A DNA stretch of 64,000 nucleotides from Sambucus nigra (lineage: Eukaryota > Streptophyta > Magnoliopsida > Dipsacales > Adoxaceae), in the NCBI GenBank assembly GCA_949130495.1, contig OX422215.1, positions 8,843,302 to 8,907,301 of the forward strand, written 5' to 3'. Numbering within the stretch: position 1 is the stretch's first letter; each line of letters starts with the position of its first letter. The notes under the pieces are model-generated. The model searched no databases, had not been told where the DNA came from, and saw only the letters and a list, made by a program, of their open reading frames with translations. The translations under genes and the position numbers were made by a program. Shown piece after piece: positions 36,400 through 48,038 of the stretch.

Positions 36400-37976
36400 T
36401 TTGTTAATAATTTTTATAACCGTCTACCTATTTTTTATGGGTCAAATTATGCTTATTGGAAAGATCGAATAAGGTCGGCATTAAAAGTGATCGACGAGCG
36501 TGCATGGATTGTGTGTTAAAGAGGGTGGATACCATCCACAGTGACTAATGACGATGTCGAAAGTCTTAAACCTATTAATGCATGGACTGATGATGATTTT
36601 AAGTGGAGTAATTTAACTCCCACGGCTTAAGTGAAATTTTGAAAACTGTCACCCCTGACGAGTTCCATCACAACATGATGTGCACCATATCTAATGAAGT
36701 GTGAGATATCCTCCAGCTCACTCTCGAGGGTATCAACGTTGTGAAAGATTCTAGGCTACAAAATTTCACCACATAATTTGAGATTAATACTATGCTGGAG
36801 ACTGAGACGTTTGATTAATTTTATGCACTATTGTCTAATATTATTAATTCTAGATTTATTGGGTGAGATAATTCCTAAGATGAGAGTCGTGAAAAAGATT
36901 TTGAGATCCCTTCCGTACCGTTTTATTACATAGGTTATGGTTCTTAATTTGTTGAGAATTTTAAGTACTCTTAGGTAAGAAGAACTTGTTGGAGATTTTC
37001 AGACTTATGAAATCGATACGTTCCCCCAAATACAAAAGAAAAAGGAAATAGGGATTGCTTTGAAAGCCCAGTATAATAAGAAAAAGGAAAAATTTTATGA
37101 TTATGAGTTGGAGTTTGATTTTGATCTTGATGATCTTCCCCTATTTGAGATTTTTTTTTAAATTTCCCAAATTTAACAGAGAAAATTCTTCCAAAGAAAA
37201 CAAAATTTTTGAGAAACATAAAAATGGCAATAAGGAGAAGAATGTTTGTGAGAAAGATGATGTGAGATGTTATGAGTGCGAGGACAGAGGTCATAAATCT
37301 CATGAGTGTGCCACTAGGCTAAAGAGACAGGGCAAAGGCAACGATGAATACAAAGCCACTATTTGTGATAGTGACGTCGGGTCGATGGATTTCAGGGATG
37401 GATAACCGTATGAACCAAATTTTTGTGTGTTCATGGCTAGTCATGTTAGTAGTTCTACTTCGTCCCTTGCCGGTGATGACATTTCTAAACGTGATAGCCT
37501 CGACAATTCGTTGAATCATTCTAGAAAGAGTGAGGATGATGATGAGATTTTGTGTAGGAGAAAGTGATCCTCAAAAAGCATACACCGAACTTTACAAAGA
37601 GTCTTTAAGGACAAAAACTTAAAATTGAAGTTTGGCTCTTAAGGTGTTTGGTTTAGAGAAGATAGTTGTATCTTTAAGAGAGTGTGGGGGATCGGTGAAT
37701 CGAATCTAGAAGTTAAAAGTTTCTTTATGTGAGAAATTGATTGTGGTTGGGAAAGACAAGACCGATTTGACCAACACTGCGACTAGTCTTACGAGAAATC
37801 TTCAAGCATTATTGGTGACTCGTGAGAAACTTAAAGCCCACATATCCCAACTCGAGAAAGATATCTAACGTGCTCGGGAGGTTAATGTCACTTTAGAGGA
37901 CTCAAATAAGAAGATTGTAAAGATTTTCCTCAGTCTCGTGTTAGGTTTTAATGAAAGGCAAGTAATAGGTTATGAC
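36400..37976 (+). pseudogene. SIRE-like copia gag relic, N-terminal part (E3)
   Basis: Translation near 36420 gives LPIFYGSNYAYWKDRI and SALKVIDERAWIV, the start of the copia gag capsid domain; INAWTDDDFKW follows. At 37097-37405 an open stretch includes the zinc knuckle C-Y-E-C-X4-H-X4-C (37268-37312), which binds RNA in related gags. Beyond it, decayed sequence is rich in coiled-coil-like Lys/Glu/Leu. Multiple stops and frame changes occur. The gene is interrupted at 37977 by a hAT-like element and resumes at 39062. Confidence 0.8.
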
Positions 37977-39053
37977 TAGGGTTGTGTTTTTTTTGGCTGA
38001 ATTTCTGATTTTTTTGAATTTCGAACCGATTTTTTTCGATTATGGAATAAATTTTTGTATTCTGATTTTCTATTTTTTGATTTCCAAATTTAAAAAAAAA
38101 AATCAGATCGAAAATTGGAAATTTTTTTAAATTTCGACTTTTCGATTTTTGCAGATCCGAATTTTCGAAATATATTCCGATTTTTTTTCCAATTATTTTT
38201 CCGATCATTATTGCCGAAAATTAACCCTTTAAAAAATATATATTCTTCTTTATCTTTAGTTTCACCTCAAATAATACCAACCCTTAGATCTGTCTTAACA
38301 CAACTAATATTAACCGTTGGATTCTTTTTTAGGGCTAGAACAAGAAACAACCCCACAGCTTCTCTCTCTCACTTTTTCATTTCACCTCACAGTTTCTCTC
38401 TTTCACTCTCCAAAATGGCTCTCATCTTCTCTCTATCACTCTCCGAAAACGAAACCTCTCGGCTCTTATCTATCCTAAGGTGACATTTCTCATCTTCTCA
38501 TTTAATCAAATACTGAACAGATCTGAACCTTTTTTTTAAGTATTTTGAAAACATATCTTGCTAAGTTCATAACTTAATAAGAACACAAACCAACTGTTTT
38601 TTTTTATGTTAACAAAGTATTGAAGTATATTTCATTAACAGTGATGTTAACACAAGTACTGAACCTTTTTTTAATGTCTTCTAAATACATTAATAAACAG
38701 TGATGCAACACTAACTATTTTTCTAAAAATACATTAACATACATTGAAAGCAATAATAATTATTTCCAAAAATTGTTTTGTAATTTTGGAATAATTATGT
38801 CCAAACATTGAAAGTAAGAATAAATCAAAAGTAATTTTAAAAAATCTAGGACGAACTGTTTTTTATTTTTCTGGAAAATTGTTGAAATTCTGAATTTTGC
38901 CGAAATTTAAAATTTTCCGATTTTGCCGAAAATTCTGAAATCGAAAAAAAAAAATTCGGAAAAAATCAGATTCGGCTTCGGCACGCCGATTTTTTTGCCA
39001 ATTTTGTTTGGAAACATGCTTTTTAGATCCCATCCGGCCGAAACACAACCCTT
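37977..39053. mobile_element. Non-autonomous hAT-like element (1.08 kb) with 8-bp duplication
   Basis: The ends are TAGGGTTGTG and, inverted, AAGGGTTGTG, and the 8-bp sequence gttatgac lies on both sides (37969-37976 and 39054-39061). Terminal repeats of this type and an 8-bp duplication are the signature of hAT transposons. The sub-terminal regions are inverted 'ccgatttt/aaaatcgg'-rich arrays (37990-38215 and 38880-39000). The centre has no transposase, so it depends on an autonomous hAT. It splits the E3 gag. Confidence 0.87.
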
Positions 39054-39061
39054 GTTATGAC

Positions 39062-39295
39062 GTTGCATCCACTTCTAATGACGCACCCGAGTCGTTTCCC
39101 GAGTTTGTGATGGATCCTTATAGCCCTCGTCCTAACCCACCTAGCAGACCTAACCCACCATGGAGAGCGCGTCCTAGGCATTTTGATCAAGATAGACCTA
39201 TGCCTCTGCATGTTTGTCCCCATTGCAAACAAAGAGGTCACCTTAGGGAAATTAATTTTAAATTAGGAAGAGTTTCACGCACGTGTGTTCCCTGA
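39062..39295 (+). pseudogene. SIRE-like gag, C-terminal zinc-knuckle part (E3)
   Basis: After the duplication the open frame gives VASTSNDAPESFPEFVMDP, a Pro/Arg-rich linker (RPNPPSRPNPPWRARPR) and VCPHCKQRGHLREINFKL. The last is a CX2CX4HX4C knuckle whose final Cys is Asn. The related gag at 47649-48038 keeps all four residues. It is followed by stops from 39293. Confidence 0.78.
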
Positions 39296-39984
39296 TATGC
39301 TCCTATAAAAGTTCACACACGTGTTTCCCCACTCACTCCCAGACACGTTCCTACTCACGATCCCACACATGATCGTAGAGATTCTAGGAGTTTTCAATAG
39401 CAAGAAGAATTTTTGGTTAAAACTTTGCAAAGTTTGATGCAGAAATTTCAAAGGATGCCCATTCTTGTTGATAACATCGCCTTGCTTAATGATTGAGTTT
39501 AGGTATGTTATCTAGTGTAAGGTGATTATCATCTTCATATCATTTGTCCCTATTGCTAGATTTTATTTCTATGTATATATATATGCTTTTAGTTTTGAAA
39601 AATCTTAAAAAATCAAAAAATGTTTTTGATTTTTAAGAAAATTTTTGAACAATTCCAAAAAAAAATTATTTCTGATAAATTTTTTTAAAAAGATAAAGAG
39701 ATTTTTGTATTTTAGTTTTTCACCATATATGAATATACATTTAAGATGTTAAAACTACCCATACATTCTATCCATTCATGTGACTTTTTCATGGTGTTTT
39801 GAGATGTGGCTTCGTTTATTTAGTGTGCTTAATAATGCATGGATAGCATTTCGTTATTTAGTGATGATTACTTTCTTCTTGCTAGAATTTTTATCACCTT
39901 TATTTCACACATGCACGAACTTTTTGAACATTTTACTTGCTTATCAATGTCAAATATGGTGTTCTCATCTCAATTGTACTTAAT
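39296..39984 (+). other. Non-coding 3' interior of E3
   Basis: The stretch carries T/A-rich sequence and a 'tcacacatgcacgaa' block (39906) also found in the gag-only element at 48545, in the same order downstream of gag. No pol sequence is present, so E3 probably had the same gag-only organisation as 45580-51531. Confidence 0.55.
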
Positions 39985-40828
39985 AACCGTATTACCCGTA
40001 TTTTTGGGAATATTTTAAATTACACGTGTGCGCGTAATTTAAGTAATTTGAGAAATAAAGTGAATTGAATATATGTTAATTAGTGAGGATATGGATTGAT
40101 GTTTATGTGTTATCATATTTACTTGTGTGATCAGTAAATGAAAACGTGTTAATTTAAATTATGTTATAAGTGAGTAAAATCAACGGGTTTGACGGTATCT
40201 TATTCGAGACGTGCGTTAGGAGTCGTGTTGGAAATTACATATCAGGTGACTCGAATGGTAATTTCAAATGCTCCGATGATCCGAAATGGATCAAAACAGT
40301 CATAATTAGATACTCGGGGGTTGTAATCGAGTTCTCAGGACTTTTTAGGCTTCGGGTCATTTTATAATTAGAACTTAACCAAATTTTGGTACTTGTGATA
40401 TATCTAGAGAAGGTGGTTGGATTGGGCATCTATTCCACAATCCCAAAAGACCTAGACATGAAAGTGAAGAGCGAGGAGAATGGAGAACCAAAAAGAAAGT
40501 GAAGATAATCATTTTAGGAGAGAATTGGATCGATTTCGGGTGGAGAACCAATGTGTAAAGAAGATTCATAGAGGAAAAAACAAAATCTATACAATCTAAA
40601 GTTAACTGTTTATCTTTATTTGATGTTTTATGTTGTGTCAATATTTCATATCAAAGTTGATGGAATCTTGAGTAAAATGCAAATTTTGCGATGGGATCCA
40701 CATGTGAAATGGTTTTTTGGTAAGAGAATCATAGATAAATAATCTAGTTATATCCCATTGTGAAATCTGAGATGATTCGTGATTTAAAAAAGGTGATCTT
40801 TAATGTTAAATTTGAGAATTACCATTCC
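39985..40828 (+). repeat. 5' part of a Tekay-like LTR
   Basis: 'attacccgtatttttgggaa' followed by 'ttttaaattac...cgcgtaattt' resembles the start of LTR C (14106-14180). Further on come 'cgggtttgacgg', 'ctcaggactttttagg' and a purine-rich 'gagaatggagaaccaaaaag' block like 14330-14600. It is cut at 40829 by the 3' end of the minus Tat element. Confidence 0.55.
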
Positions 40829-41287
40829 TGATGCAAAAAATTAGACTAGGATAATTAATTGATCACAGATAAATATAAGTAAAATAGACAAAAGATTTTT
40901 AAAGTGGTTCGACTTAAGGGAAGAACCTACGTCCATTGTTGTGTATTGATTTGGGCTTGTTTAATTGCCTCTTCTCTCGTCCCCGTGGATGTAGGTTTTA
41001 TAATGTATTTATAGACCCCATGGGGTGTACAAGTGTTGGAATATCAAAGGATGGAATGTATTTATAACATATTTACATCTGTACAATCATTTATATATAC
41101 AACTGTTGGCATTGTATCGCCATTGTTGGTCGGCCTTCCTGGTGTTGGTTGGCCTTCATTGATATGTTGGTTGGCATCCCTTAGTAAATCGACATTTCGT
41201 ACTTGCTGACTAGGATTAACTTTCCATTATATAGCACGTGTCAGTATCCAATTGGTCCACGTAGTAGGATAATTTTTAGTATTAACA
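40829..41287 (-). repeat. 3' LTR of the minus-strand Tat/Retand-like element
   Basis: On the minus strand it begins TGTTAATACT at 41287 and ends TTTTTTGCATCA at 40829. The GCATCA end equals that of the Tat LTR at 57731-58716. Upstream on the minus strand is 'attgagggcttc', which matches the usual Tat polypurine position. It contains repeated 'gttggtcggcctt'-type words at 41120-41180. The LTR is short (459 bp). I infer ownership by the pol at 51848-54725 from orientation and order. Confidence 0.65.
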
Positions 41288-41304
41288 GAAGCCCTCAATA
41301 TTTT
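41288..41304 (-). other. Putative polypurine tract of the Tat element
   Basis: The minus strand reads 'aaatattgagggcttc' directly before the LTR start TGTTAATACT, the expected place for plus-strand priming. Confidence 0.5.
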
Positions 41305-41739
41305 ATGCTTTAAGTTTCTTCAAGAGTATGGAACATTTATCTCTTAAAGTTGCTCGGGAAACAATTTTAGGCTTGGTTGACTGCCGACTTACCATACTTG
41401 TAAAAATTATGACTTATCTGTGGACATATAAGGCGCATGGCATTTTTGTAATCATCCATCACTTTAATGACCCATTTTTAGGAAGATTCATCTTTTTTGC
41501 CTTTAGCCGCCACCAGTTCAATCGAGGTTTCCTTTTAATCATTATTTTTCCATTTTTGAGGTAACCTATAAAGGGCGGAAAAAGACACAATCTTTTCTTA
41601 CCTCAAATTTTTTGACTATTTTTGGGTTGTTGCGTCTTCAAGATTTTTTTCTTTCTCTTGTGTGATTATTTTCTGTCCTTCAGTTCTTGCTGAATCCTTA
41701 ATCTCTGTAAGAACTCTTTCTCTTTTCTTCTATTCTTCA

Positions 41740-44700
41740 TCAAGATTTACTCTATTGATTCTCTTGACGAATTTATAAATGAATTTCACATTCCTTCTTG
41801 GGTTGATCTGGAACACCCTACTTTGTTTGTTGATTTTTTCTCACTTGTCGAGGGTCACTGGTTTTCCTTTATCTTTATAGCTGAAGGGTGGGTTTACCTT
41901 TCCTCTAAACCCATTTTGCCTTCAGTCTTGTCAATATTTTGATGTTGTCCCAGCTAGGATAGCCCCCAACGCCTGAAGGGTCTCAAATAAAGTATATAGG
42001 TTTAATCAAATCAATGGAACCCATCTAGGGATTTAAGAAATAATGTTTTATTATAAGTGGGTGATTAGTGACACCACTTTTTATTTAAAGACTAGGTCTA
42101 TAAACAAAGCGTTAGTAGTCAATCCTCCAAACTCCAATAGAGATTATTTTAAGCATGGAGTTATTATAAAAAAAAATAGCAATATGCCCCTTTGATTGGG
42201 AATGCTGAGTACCAAGGGCCTAAATTTCTGCTTTTTGGCAATGGGATAGGTTATTCCTCATTTAAATGTCTTGCCCTGTACATGCTTGTTTAAATGTAAT
42301 ACTAATTGTTGCTCTATAAATTTTGATTGCAGAAGATCAGAAGAGAAGGTGCCCAAAGGAGAGTGAAGTGAACCTCAAGGAGTTGAAATTCATTTGAAGA
42401 ATTCATCAGAGGATTGACGAGGAGCACATTAGGTCTGCATTCTATTTGTTGTAGTACAAGAATACGGTTTCCTCCTTTGTTGGTCATCCCAAAATAACTA
42501 TTCCTTCCCCTGTAATTGATCTTGACTAGGGACCTCTCTATACCTCCTTAGCTGCTACATCTAGCAGTGGTGATCTTTCTGCCAACTCCCTTTCTTCCTT
42601 GGATTCAAAGTTACCTCTTACAACTGCTATGGGAAAAAGGAAATTTCCCAACATTTTAGGAGACATGGTTGCTAATTCCCCTTCCAAACAAGCTGATGAG
42701 GGGTTAAAAAATAAAGATGAAGCTGGGAAAAAAACCCCATCCAAGAAAACTGAAGAGATCCCCCCCTTAAAAAGAGTAAGGAAAGGGCTTCCTACTAAGT
42801 TAGTGGAAGGTTCTTCTACCCTTACCGTCTACTGAGAGTTGGTCGATATATCTTCTTCTGCCTCTCCAGTTGTCCTTGGCCATAGATTGTCACGAAAACT
42901 TATAAGGTCTGGGACTTTACCAGACCACAGGGGTGCTGCAGCTGCACTACCTCATTCCAAAAGTTTTGACAGGGTTACTCAAAGCCTTGCTCTGGTATAT
43001 TCTTTTACCTTATTTATTTTTCTGTCTCTTTGTTTATTCTTCATAGTACTGACTTTCCTAGTTGTCTTTGTGTAGTCCCTCATTAACTTCAACAACGTAT
43101 TAGAGAAAGATGAAGTTTTGAGAGCTTATTCGAAGGAAATTGAAGAGGATTTTGATGAGCTAAAAAATTTCGTGTGTGACTCCAACAATCACTAGACAAT
43201 GAACATAAGAGATGTGAGGAGAAGGTGAAAACTATTGAAAGAGCAGCTGAAACTGCTTGGGGTCTAGGTGATAAGTTGTAGAAAGACTTAGATGCTGAGA
43301 AAGTCAAGCCGCCTAGCCGCAGAAGGATTTGGATTTTGAGAAGGCAAAAAGGACTAAGACCAGGGAGGCTGGCTTCAACAGAGTCTAGGATAAGGCCATT
43401 GGAGCATCTTTTTTATAAATTGAGTTTACGAAGAAGAAATGCTTCAAGGATGGATGGTCAGATACCCTGGTGGAGGTCGTAACTCCACAAGACTCTGAGT
43501 TGTTCTTACGATAAGATTATGGGGCCCCTCCAAATATGAACGATGAAGTTAATAATGATGGGGGTTCCAGTGAATCCCTTATGGTGATGGAGTCTGTTGA
43601 TTGACACCTGGATGTTGACTCTTCTTCCCCCTCCACAGTTAATCCTCCTTTTTTTTCTTCCCCTACTTTTACTTCAGCTAGTCTTGAGGCAGATAAGAAG
43701 AAGATGCAGATCCGAGCAGCTTTTCATTTTCCTTTTTCAGTAGTTGTACTTTTTCTTTTTCTTCTTGAAGATATACATATAATTTACCTTTTTATTAATG
43801 AAATGAAAAATGGTTTTGTTCCTCTACTTGTATTTTTCCATGCTCTGCACATTGTTGATTGATGAATTTCTTCTTCTTAATAGTTTATGGATAAATTGGA
43901 ACACTTCTCATCCACTAACTCCGAGATACTCCAGAGGTGTAATGAGCTTTTCAAAGCTGGTCACTTATCTATAACTGAGTCCGACCTACTGAAATTGCTC
44001 GGGGAAGTGGTATCCGAGTAAGCCAAAGAGGCCTATGTTCATCTGAAGTGTCTTCTTGATCGGACTGTGGCCAATAATGTGGCTAACTACGAAATGATAA
44101 AAGAGTTATAGGAGGACCAGAGGGAAGTTAAGGCACGTTTGCATGAGGATTATGAGAAGAAGTACCAAGCCTTGAGTGAAACTTGGGGCTTTGAGAAAAA
44201 GTTAGATAAATTGGCCTCCCATTTTCGAAGGCAAGAATTCTTGTTTAATCGTGAAGTAGAGGAAGCAAGGGTCATTGCCAAGCTTCTGGAGGAAGAGAAT
44301 GATAATTTAATAGATGAACTTGATGTCTTGAAGTCATCCACTACTATTGCTGCTACTACAGATAAGGGTTATTCGTTCTTGAAATATGAGAATGCAAGGT
44401 TAAATGAGGAGTTAAAATCTCTAACAAAATCAAAACCTACTTCTTCATCTTTCCAAGCTAGAGTCAAACCTAACCGAGGTATTACAGAGGAAATCAGGAC
44501 CAAATAGACCCTTACCAATCAAGATGCATAATTAAAATCTAAAAATCAAGCCATTGCTAAGATGTCCCAAAAGTTACAGGCCTTCACCGAGAAACTATCC
44601 ACTCAACCTTCTGAGTTACAAGCTAAGGATGGAGTGTTGAAGAAACTGCATCACCAGGTTGACAGATTAACCTTATAATTCAACAAACATCCAAAGGAAG

Positions 44701-45130
44701 TCTAGATGGAAGGGTAAAATGAAGCTCCAGGGCATCTTGATGACAAGCTTCAATAAGCTAAGAATAAGAGCTATAAATGGGTTTGGATGAATGCTTTGAC
44801 AGTGATGAAGGTGGATCAAAATAGCCAACTGTGGGACTGGTATGATCCAAGATTTCTTGACCTTGATAATCCCCCTTTTAAATTAGATGTCATTTAGATT
44901 CCGGTCTGACGTATTCCACAATGCTTGATTTCAAAGTACTTGGGAGTTTATGGGCTTCATGATGAATTAGAGATCGCCTGACCTTCTCACCTGCCTGATC
45001 ATCCTAGTAGCTGCAATGCCAGAATGCTTCATGATTTTAACTCCATTAATTCTCCTTCCTCCTACTGGAATGGATCCTATTTCCAAAGCCGAAGGGAAAC
45101 TTCCTACAAAATGAAGTTTCGTACTTTGTT
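41740..45130 (+). pseudogene. Antisense intron-containing coiled-coil ORF of the Tat element
   Basis: The + strand codes for a protein antisense to the host element. FINEFHIPSWVDLEHPTLF (41768 on) resembles the start of the plant 'Transposase_28/gypsy-type' aORF domain. A probable acceptor 'ttgattgcag' ends at 42334. A Ser/Lys-rich linker follows (42599-42990: KRKFPNILGDMV, PSKKTEEIPPLKRVRKG). A GT-AG intron at 42994-43075 joins, in phase, to VLEKDEVLRAYSKEIEEDF. A further acceptor (aatag, 43883) precedes MDKLEHFSSTNSEIL and a long coiled coil (44139-44507: VIAKLLEEENDNLIDELDVL, LKYENARLNEELKSL). The C-terminal part near 44770-45100 includes SYKWVWMNALTVM and YFQSRRETSYKM. In-frame stops at several points show decay. 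Extra antisense ORFs between pol and the 3' LTR are known from Tat-lineage elements; the match to that class is my inference. Confidence 0.65.
42994..43075 (+). other. Predicted 82-bp intron in the antisense ORF
   Basis: 'ctg|gtatattc' to 'tttgtgtag|tccctc' has plant GT-AG ends and a T-rich body. Removing it keeps one frame and links the upstream linker to a coiled-coil stretch. Confidence 0.6.
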
Positions 45131-45574
45131 TTGTTAACATAGTTATGCAGTTAATTTGATTTAATGAAATGAAAGTTTGATCAACTTATCTTGTGGCAAA
45201 TGTGTAAGATTAATCCTTTCTATGTCATTAGTTCTATTTATATACTTAGATTAAAATATAAACTGAGTATCAATTACCAATGAATGCAGATGTTCTACTG
45301 GCACACTTAGATTAAAATCTAAAATTAGAGTTAGTTAAATGAATACATAGGTTCTACTAGCATACTTAGATTAAAATTGAAACTTAGATCTAGTTACCCA
45401 TGTGTCTCCAAAAGTTTTACTAATGCACCCAAGTGTTAGGTTTTTGCATTAAATACCAGTGATGTGACCATGTATATGTGGAATATGTGCTTACAATCAG
45501 GTGTATGTGCAATATGTGCTTACATTCCTCTTGAGGAATCCCTGCAACTTTCTTCCTACACTTCTCCCAGTAGG
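45131..45574. other. Non-coding part of the Tat element beside the inserted SIRE-like element
   Basis: It contains three near-repeats of 'cttagattaaaatytaaa' (45246, 45306, 45365) with a period of about 60 bp, followed by 'gtatatgtggaatatgtgcttacaa'-type repeats at 45470-45525. No gene is seen. The Tat element resumes at 51537. Confidence 0.6.
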
Positions 45575-45579
45575 ATAAA
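45575..45579 (+). repeat. Target-site duplication ATAAA (left)
   Basis: ataaa before the LTR start at 45580 is repeated exactly at 51532-51536 after the second LTR. Confidence 0.9.
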
Positions 45580-45949
45580 TGTAAGGACACAAATTTTTAA
45601 TTGACTCCCTTATTGTTTTGGCTCAACTCTGGACAAAAAAGTTTGAGTCATATGATAGAATACTTGACCATCCTTCAAGCCTATGACATACTAGAGTTTA
45701 AGACGTAGCGGTTAAGACTTATAAAGGTTCATCATTGCCGAGTTTCAAGTGCTATGTATCTACGTCATCAACATCATATTCCATAGTCTCCAAAGGTATG
45801 AATGCATTTCTATATCTATATAGGGAGACTTGGAATAATTTTATAATGGGTGTACTTTTATTTTAAACTAAGGTTTATTTTGAGAAGGTTTATTTAAAAC
45901 TTTAAAATATAGTTTCTGGGCTAAAATCGAATTTTTAAAGCTTTCTGGT

Positions 45950-46060
45950 TTTTCGTTCGATAGTGTCGTTCGAACGAGGTTTGCCAATGACTTGCCACTG
46001 GAACTTCGTCAGATAGTTCGTTCGAACAAAATGTCGTTCAAACGAGATTTCGACAGGAAC
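45950..46060. promoter_or_regulatory. Palindrome cluster in U3 of the gag-only element
   Basis: 'tcgttcgatagtgtcgttcg' followed by 'aacgagg', then 'gttcgttcgaac' and 'gtcgttcaaacgag' form several perfect or near-perfect TCGTTCGAACGA-type palindromes about 250 bp upstream of the TATA box. The matching LTR2 cluster is at 50395-50470, with one unit missing. Confidence 0.6.
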
Positions 46061-46302
46061 AATTTTTGGCAATTTTTTTTTGCACTTTCCCACTACTTTG
46101 TCCTACTACTCTTTCATAGAATTTAATGACTTCAGGACCAGAATTTTCCCAGGAACTTTTTCTATCTCTTAGTGAGTTTTTGAGAGCTTAGTTCTTTCAT
46201 AAAAAATTTCCCTTGGTGTTTGTTATTTAAAATGATTTACTCAAAGAACAAAACCAAGTTTACACCCAATAAATAATGTTTTAATCCAATTTTCTATCTA
46301 TA

Positions 46303-46312
46303 TATATAAACA
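46303..46312 (+). promoter_or_regulatory. TATA box of the 5' LTR
   Basis: 'tatatataaa' lies between the T-rich U3 end and the conserved 'catcttg..tggagag' start of the transcribed region. In the 3' LTR the same site has become a (TA)n run (50716-50741). Confidence 0.6.
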
Positions 46313-47100
46313 TCTTGCTTGGAGAGTTTTTTTGGCACCGGATTCATCTCTACCTTTAAAGAGATTTTGGGTTTGCTTATACATCCCACAAAGAAGAAGC
46401 TTGTTTGCTGTGACATACCCACTTGGAGAAAGGCTCCTTGTTTAGGTGACGGTGACCATAAAAAGTCTGATCGGTGGATTCCGAGACCGCGGTGGAGCTT
46501 CGTGGTTATTCTCTAGGCATAGGTGTGTACAAGAAGAAGCATCGGAGCTTGGACGGAGTCAAGTCGAGTGTTGTAAGTCTTTCGTGTCTTGTACTTGTAA
46601 AACTATACTTAGTGAATTTGTGGCTAGGGTCGTCCGAGGTTTTTTCCCGTTGTGGGTTTTTCCTCGTACATCGCGGTGTAGTGGTTATTTGTTTATTTTA
46701 TCTTTTACAAATTCACCTAGAACGCATTCTTAGGTAAAAAGATAAAATTGGTTTAAATCACTACTTGTTTAATTTGGTGCAAATTGAATTTGGGAAATGT
46801 TAATGTAATTCAAGCCATCACTTAATTGGTTAAAATTGGTTTGGTCTAATTTGGTTATATTGAAAATATGTTTTAGGAAAATTTCTAGGACTTGAGTTGT
46901 GTTACTATGTTAAAGTGAAAAATTCATTTGTTAATTAATTTAATTTCACTTTGAACTTTGTTTAATTTTAATTTGTAAAAGAAATTAAAATTTGGTATTT
47001 GTGTGTTTAATTGAACCATCTCACTTTCGCATCTTTAAAATGAAATTGAAATTACTTTTTGCCTAAGGTTTTAATATTGGGGGCCTCGTATTCCAACAAG

Positions 47101-47112
47101 TGGTATCAGAGC
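47101..47112 (+). other. Primer-binding site, initiator-Met
   Basis: TGGTATCAGAGC is a perfect match to the usual plant copia primer site, two bases after the LTR end at 47098. Confidence 0.93.
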
Positions 47113-47228
47113 CGGAGCGCTAATTTATCGCCTCAAAGATCCGTTTTTCGGCTTCTATATTTTTTTGTACTCCTTGTATTTTTAGGTGGTTCATTTTTTT
47201 ACTCACTGTCATTTTTTTATATCTCTCG

Positions 47229-48038
47229 ATGGGACGTCTTAATGATAATTTTTCCATTTCTAATGATAACGAAGTTTTTGCTATTCGAGAGGAATTTAAT
47301 GGGCTTAATAAGTGTAATGAAAAATTAAGAGAATTAAATTTGAGATTTGCAAAAAGAATTAAATTTCTTGAAAGTGAAAATTATTGTTTTAAAGCTAAAA
47401 TTGAGTTTTTGCAAATCTCCCAATCTCAAAAAGACATTTTTCGTGAAAAGCTCGTGGACATAAATTACAATTTTAATATTTTAGAAATGTCCAAGAAAGA
47501 GAGTGATTGTCAAGAAAAGACTCTTAGGAACAAGTTTGCTGACATTGAGGGGGAGCGTGATAACCTTCTAGGAGTTATTGAAAATTTTTAGAAGGAGTCC
47601 CGTAAATTTGAGGAGTCTAATTTATTCCTTGAGTCCGAAATTTTAAAAATGAAAAATAATTTACTTGACTCGAGTAGTAGTTGTAGTGGTTCTAGCTCAT
47701 CCTGTTCAAATATTTTCGTTACTAAAGCTAAGACCATTGTTTGTTTTAGGGGGTCAACTTTATCCAATGACTTTAGAAAAGGTCACACCTTAGGTAACAT
47801 TCCTCGTGTTTACACATGCTTGCATTGCGGTAGGAAAGGTCACCTTAGGTCATTTTGTTTTTATCTTAAAAGAAGCCCTAAGAAGTCTATGTCTAGCATT
47901 TCATTAGTTCCCAAATCCCATCATTTTAAATATACATCTATATGGGTTAGGAAATCATTTTTAGACGCGCTAGATATTAGATTTGTTGATTCTCATTTGC
48001 TTTCACATGAAACCTCCCTTGCTAAATTTAAAGGTTAA
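47229..48038 (+). CDS. gag: Truncated SIRE-like Gag (coiled coil plus zinc knuckle) with one amber stop
   Basis: A single frame of 269 codons from ATG 47229 to TAA 48036, with one in-frame TAG at 47589-47591. Residues about 15-120 are Glu/Lys/Leu/Asn-rich heptads predicted to form a coiled coil (EFNGLNKCNEKLRELNLRFA). After the stop comes a Ser-rich linker (SSSSCSGSSSSCSN) and, at residues 197-210, an intact CX2CX4HX4C knuckle, C-L-H-C-G-R-K-G-H-L-R-S-F-C. The N-terminal capsid domain found in E3 (36400) is missing. In SIRE gags this part assembles particles and binds RNA; whether the short form does so is unknown. The start was chosen as the first ATG after the primer site that opens the frame. 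It is the only gene in the element. Confidence 0.8.

Larger units (their letters stand above)
45580..47098 (+). repeat. 5' LTR of the gag-only element
   Basis: It begins TGTAAGGACACAAA and ends ATTCCAACA. The U3 part has the TTCGAACGA cluster (45955-46060), then a TATA box 'tatatataaa' (46303-46312), a transcribed R-type region with 'tggattccgag' and 'gtgtacaagaagaagc', and an AT-rich U5. ORFs of up to 95 codons inside are chance. Confidence 0.9.

Noticed and set aside
46319..46737. Overlapping ORFs of 65-95 codons, repeated at 50760-51169
   Set aside because: They recur only because they lie in the two LTRs of the same element; they overlap in different frames and lack any domain.
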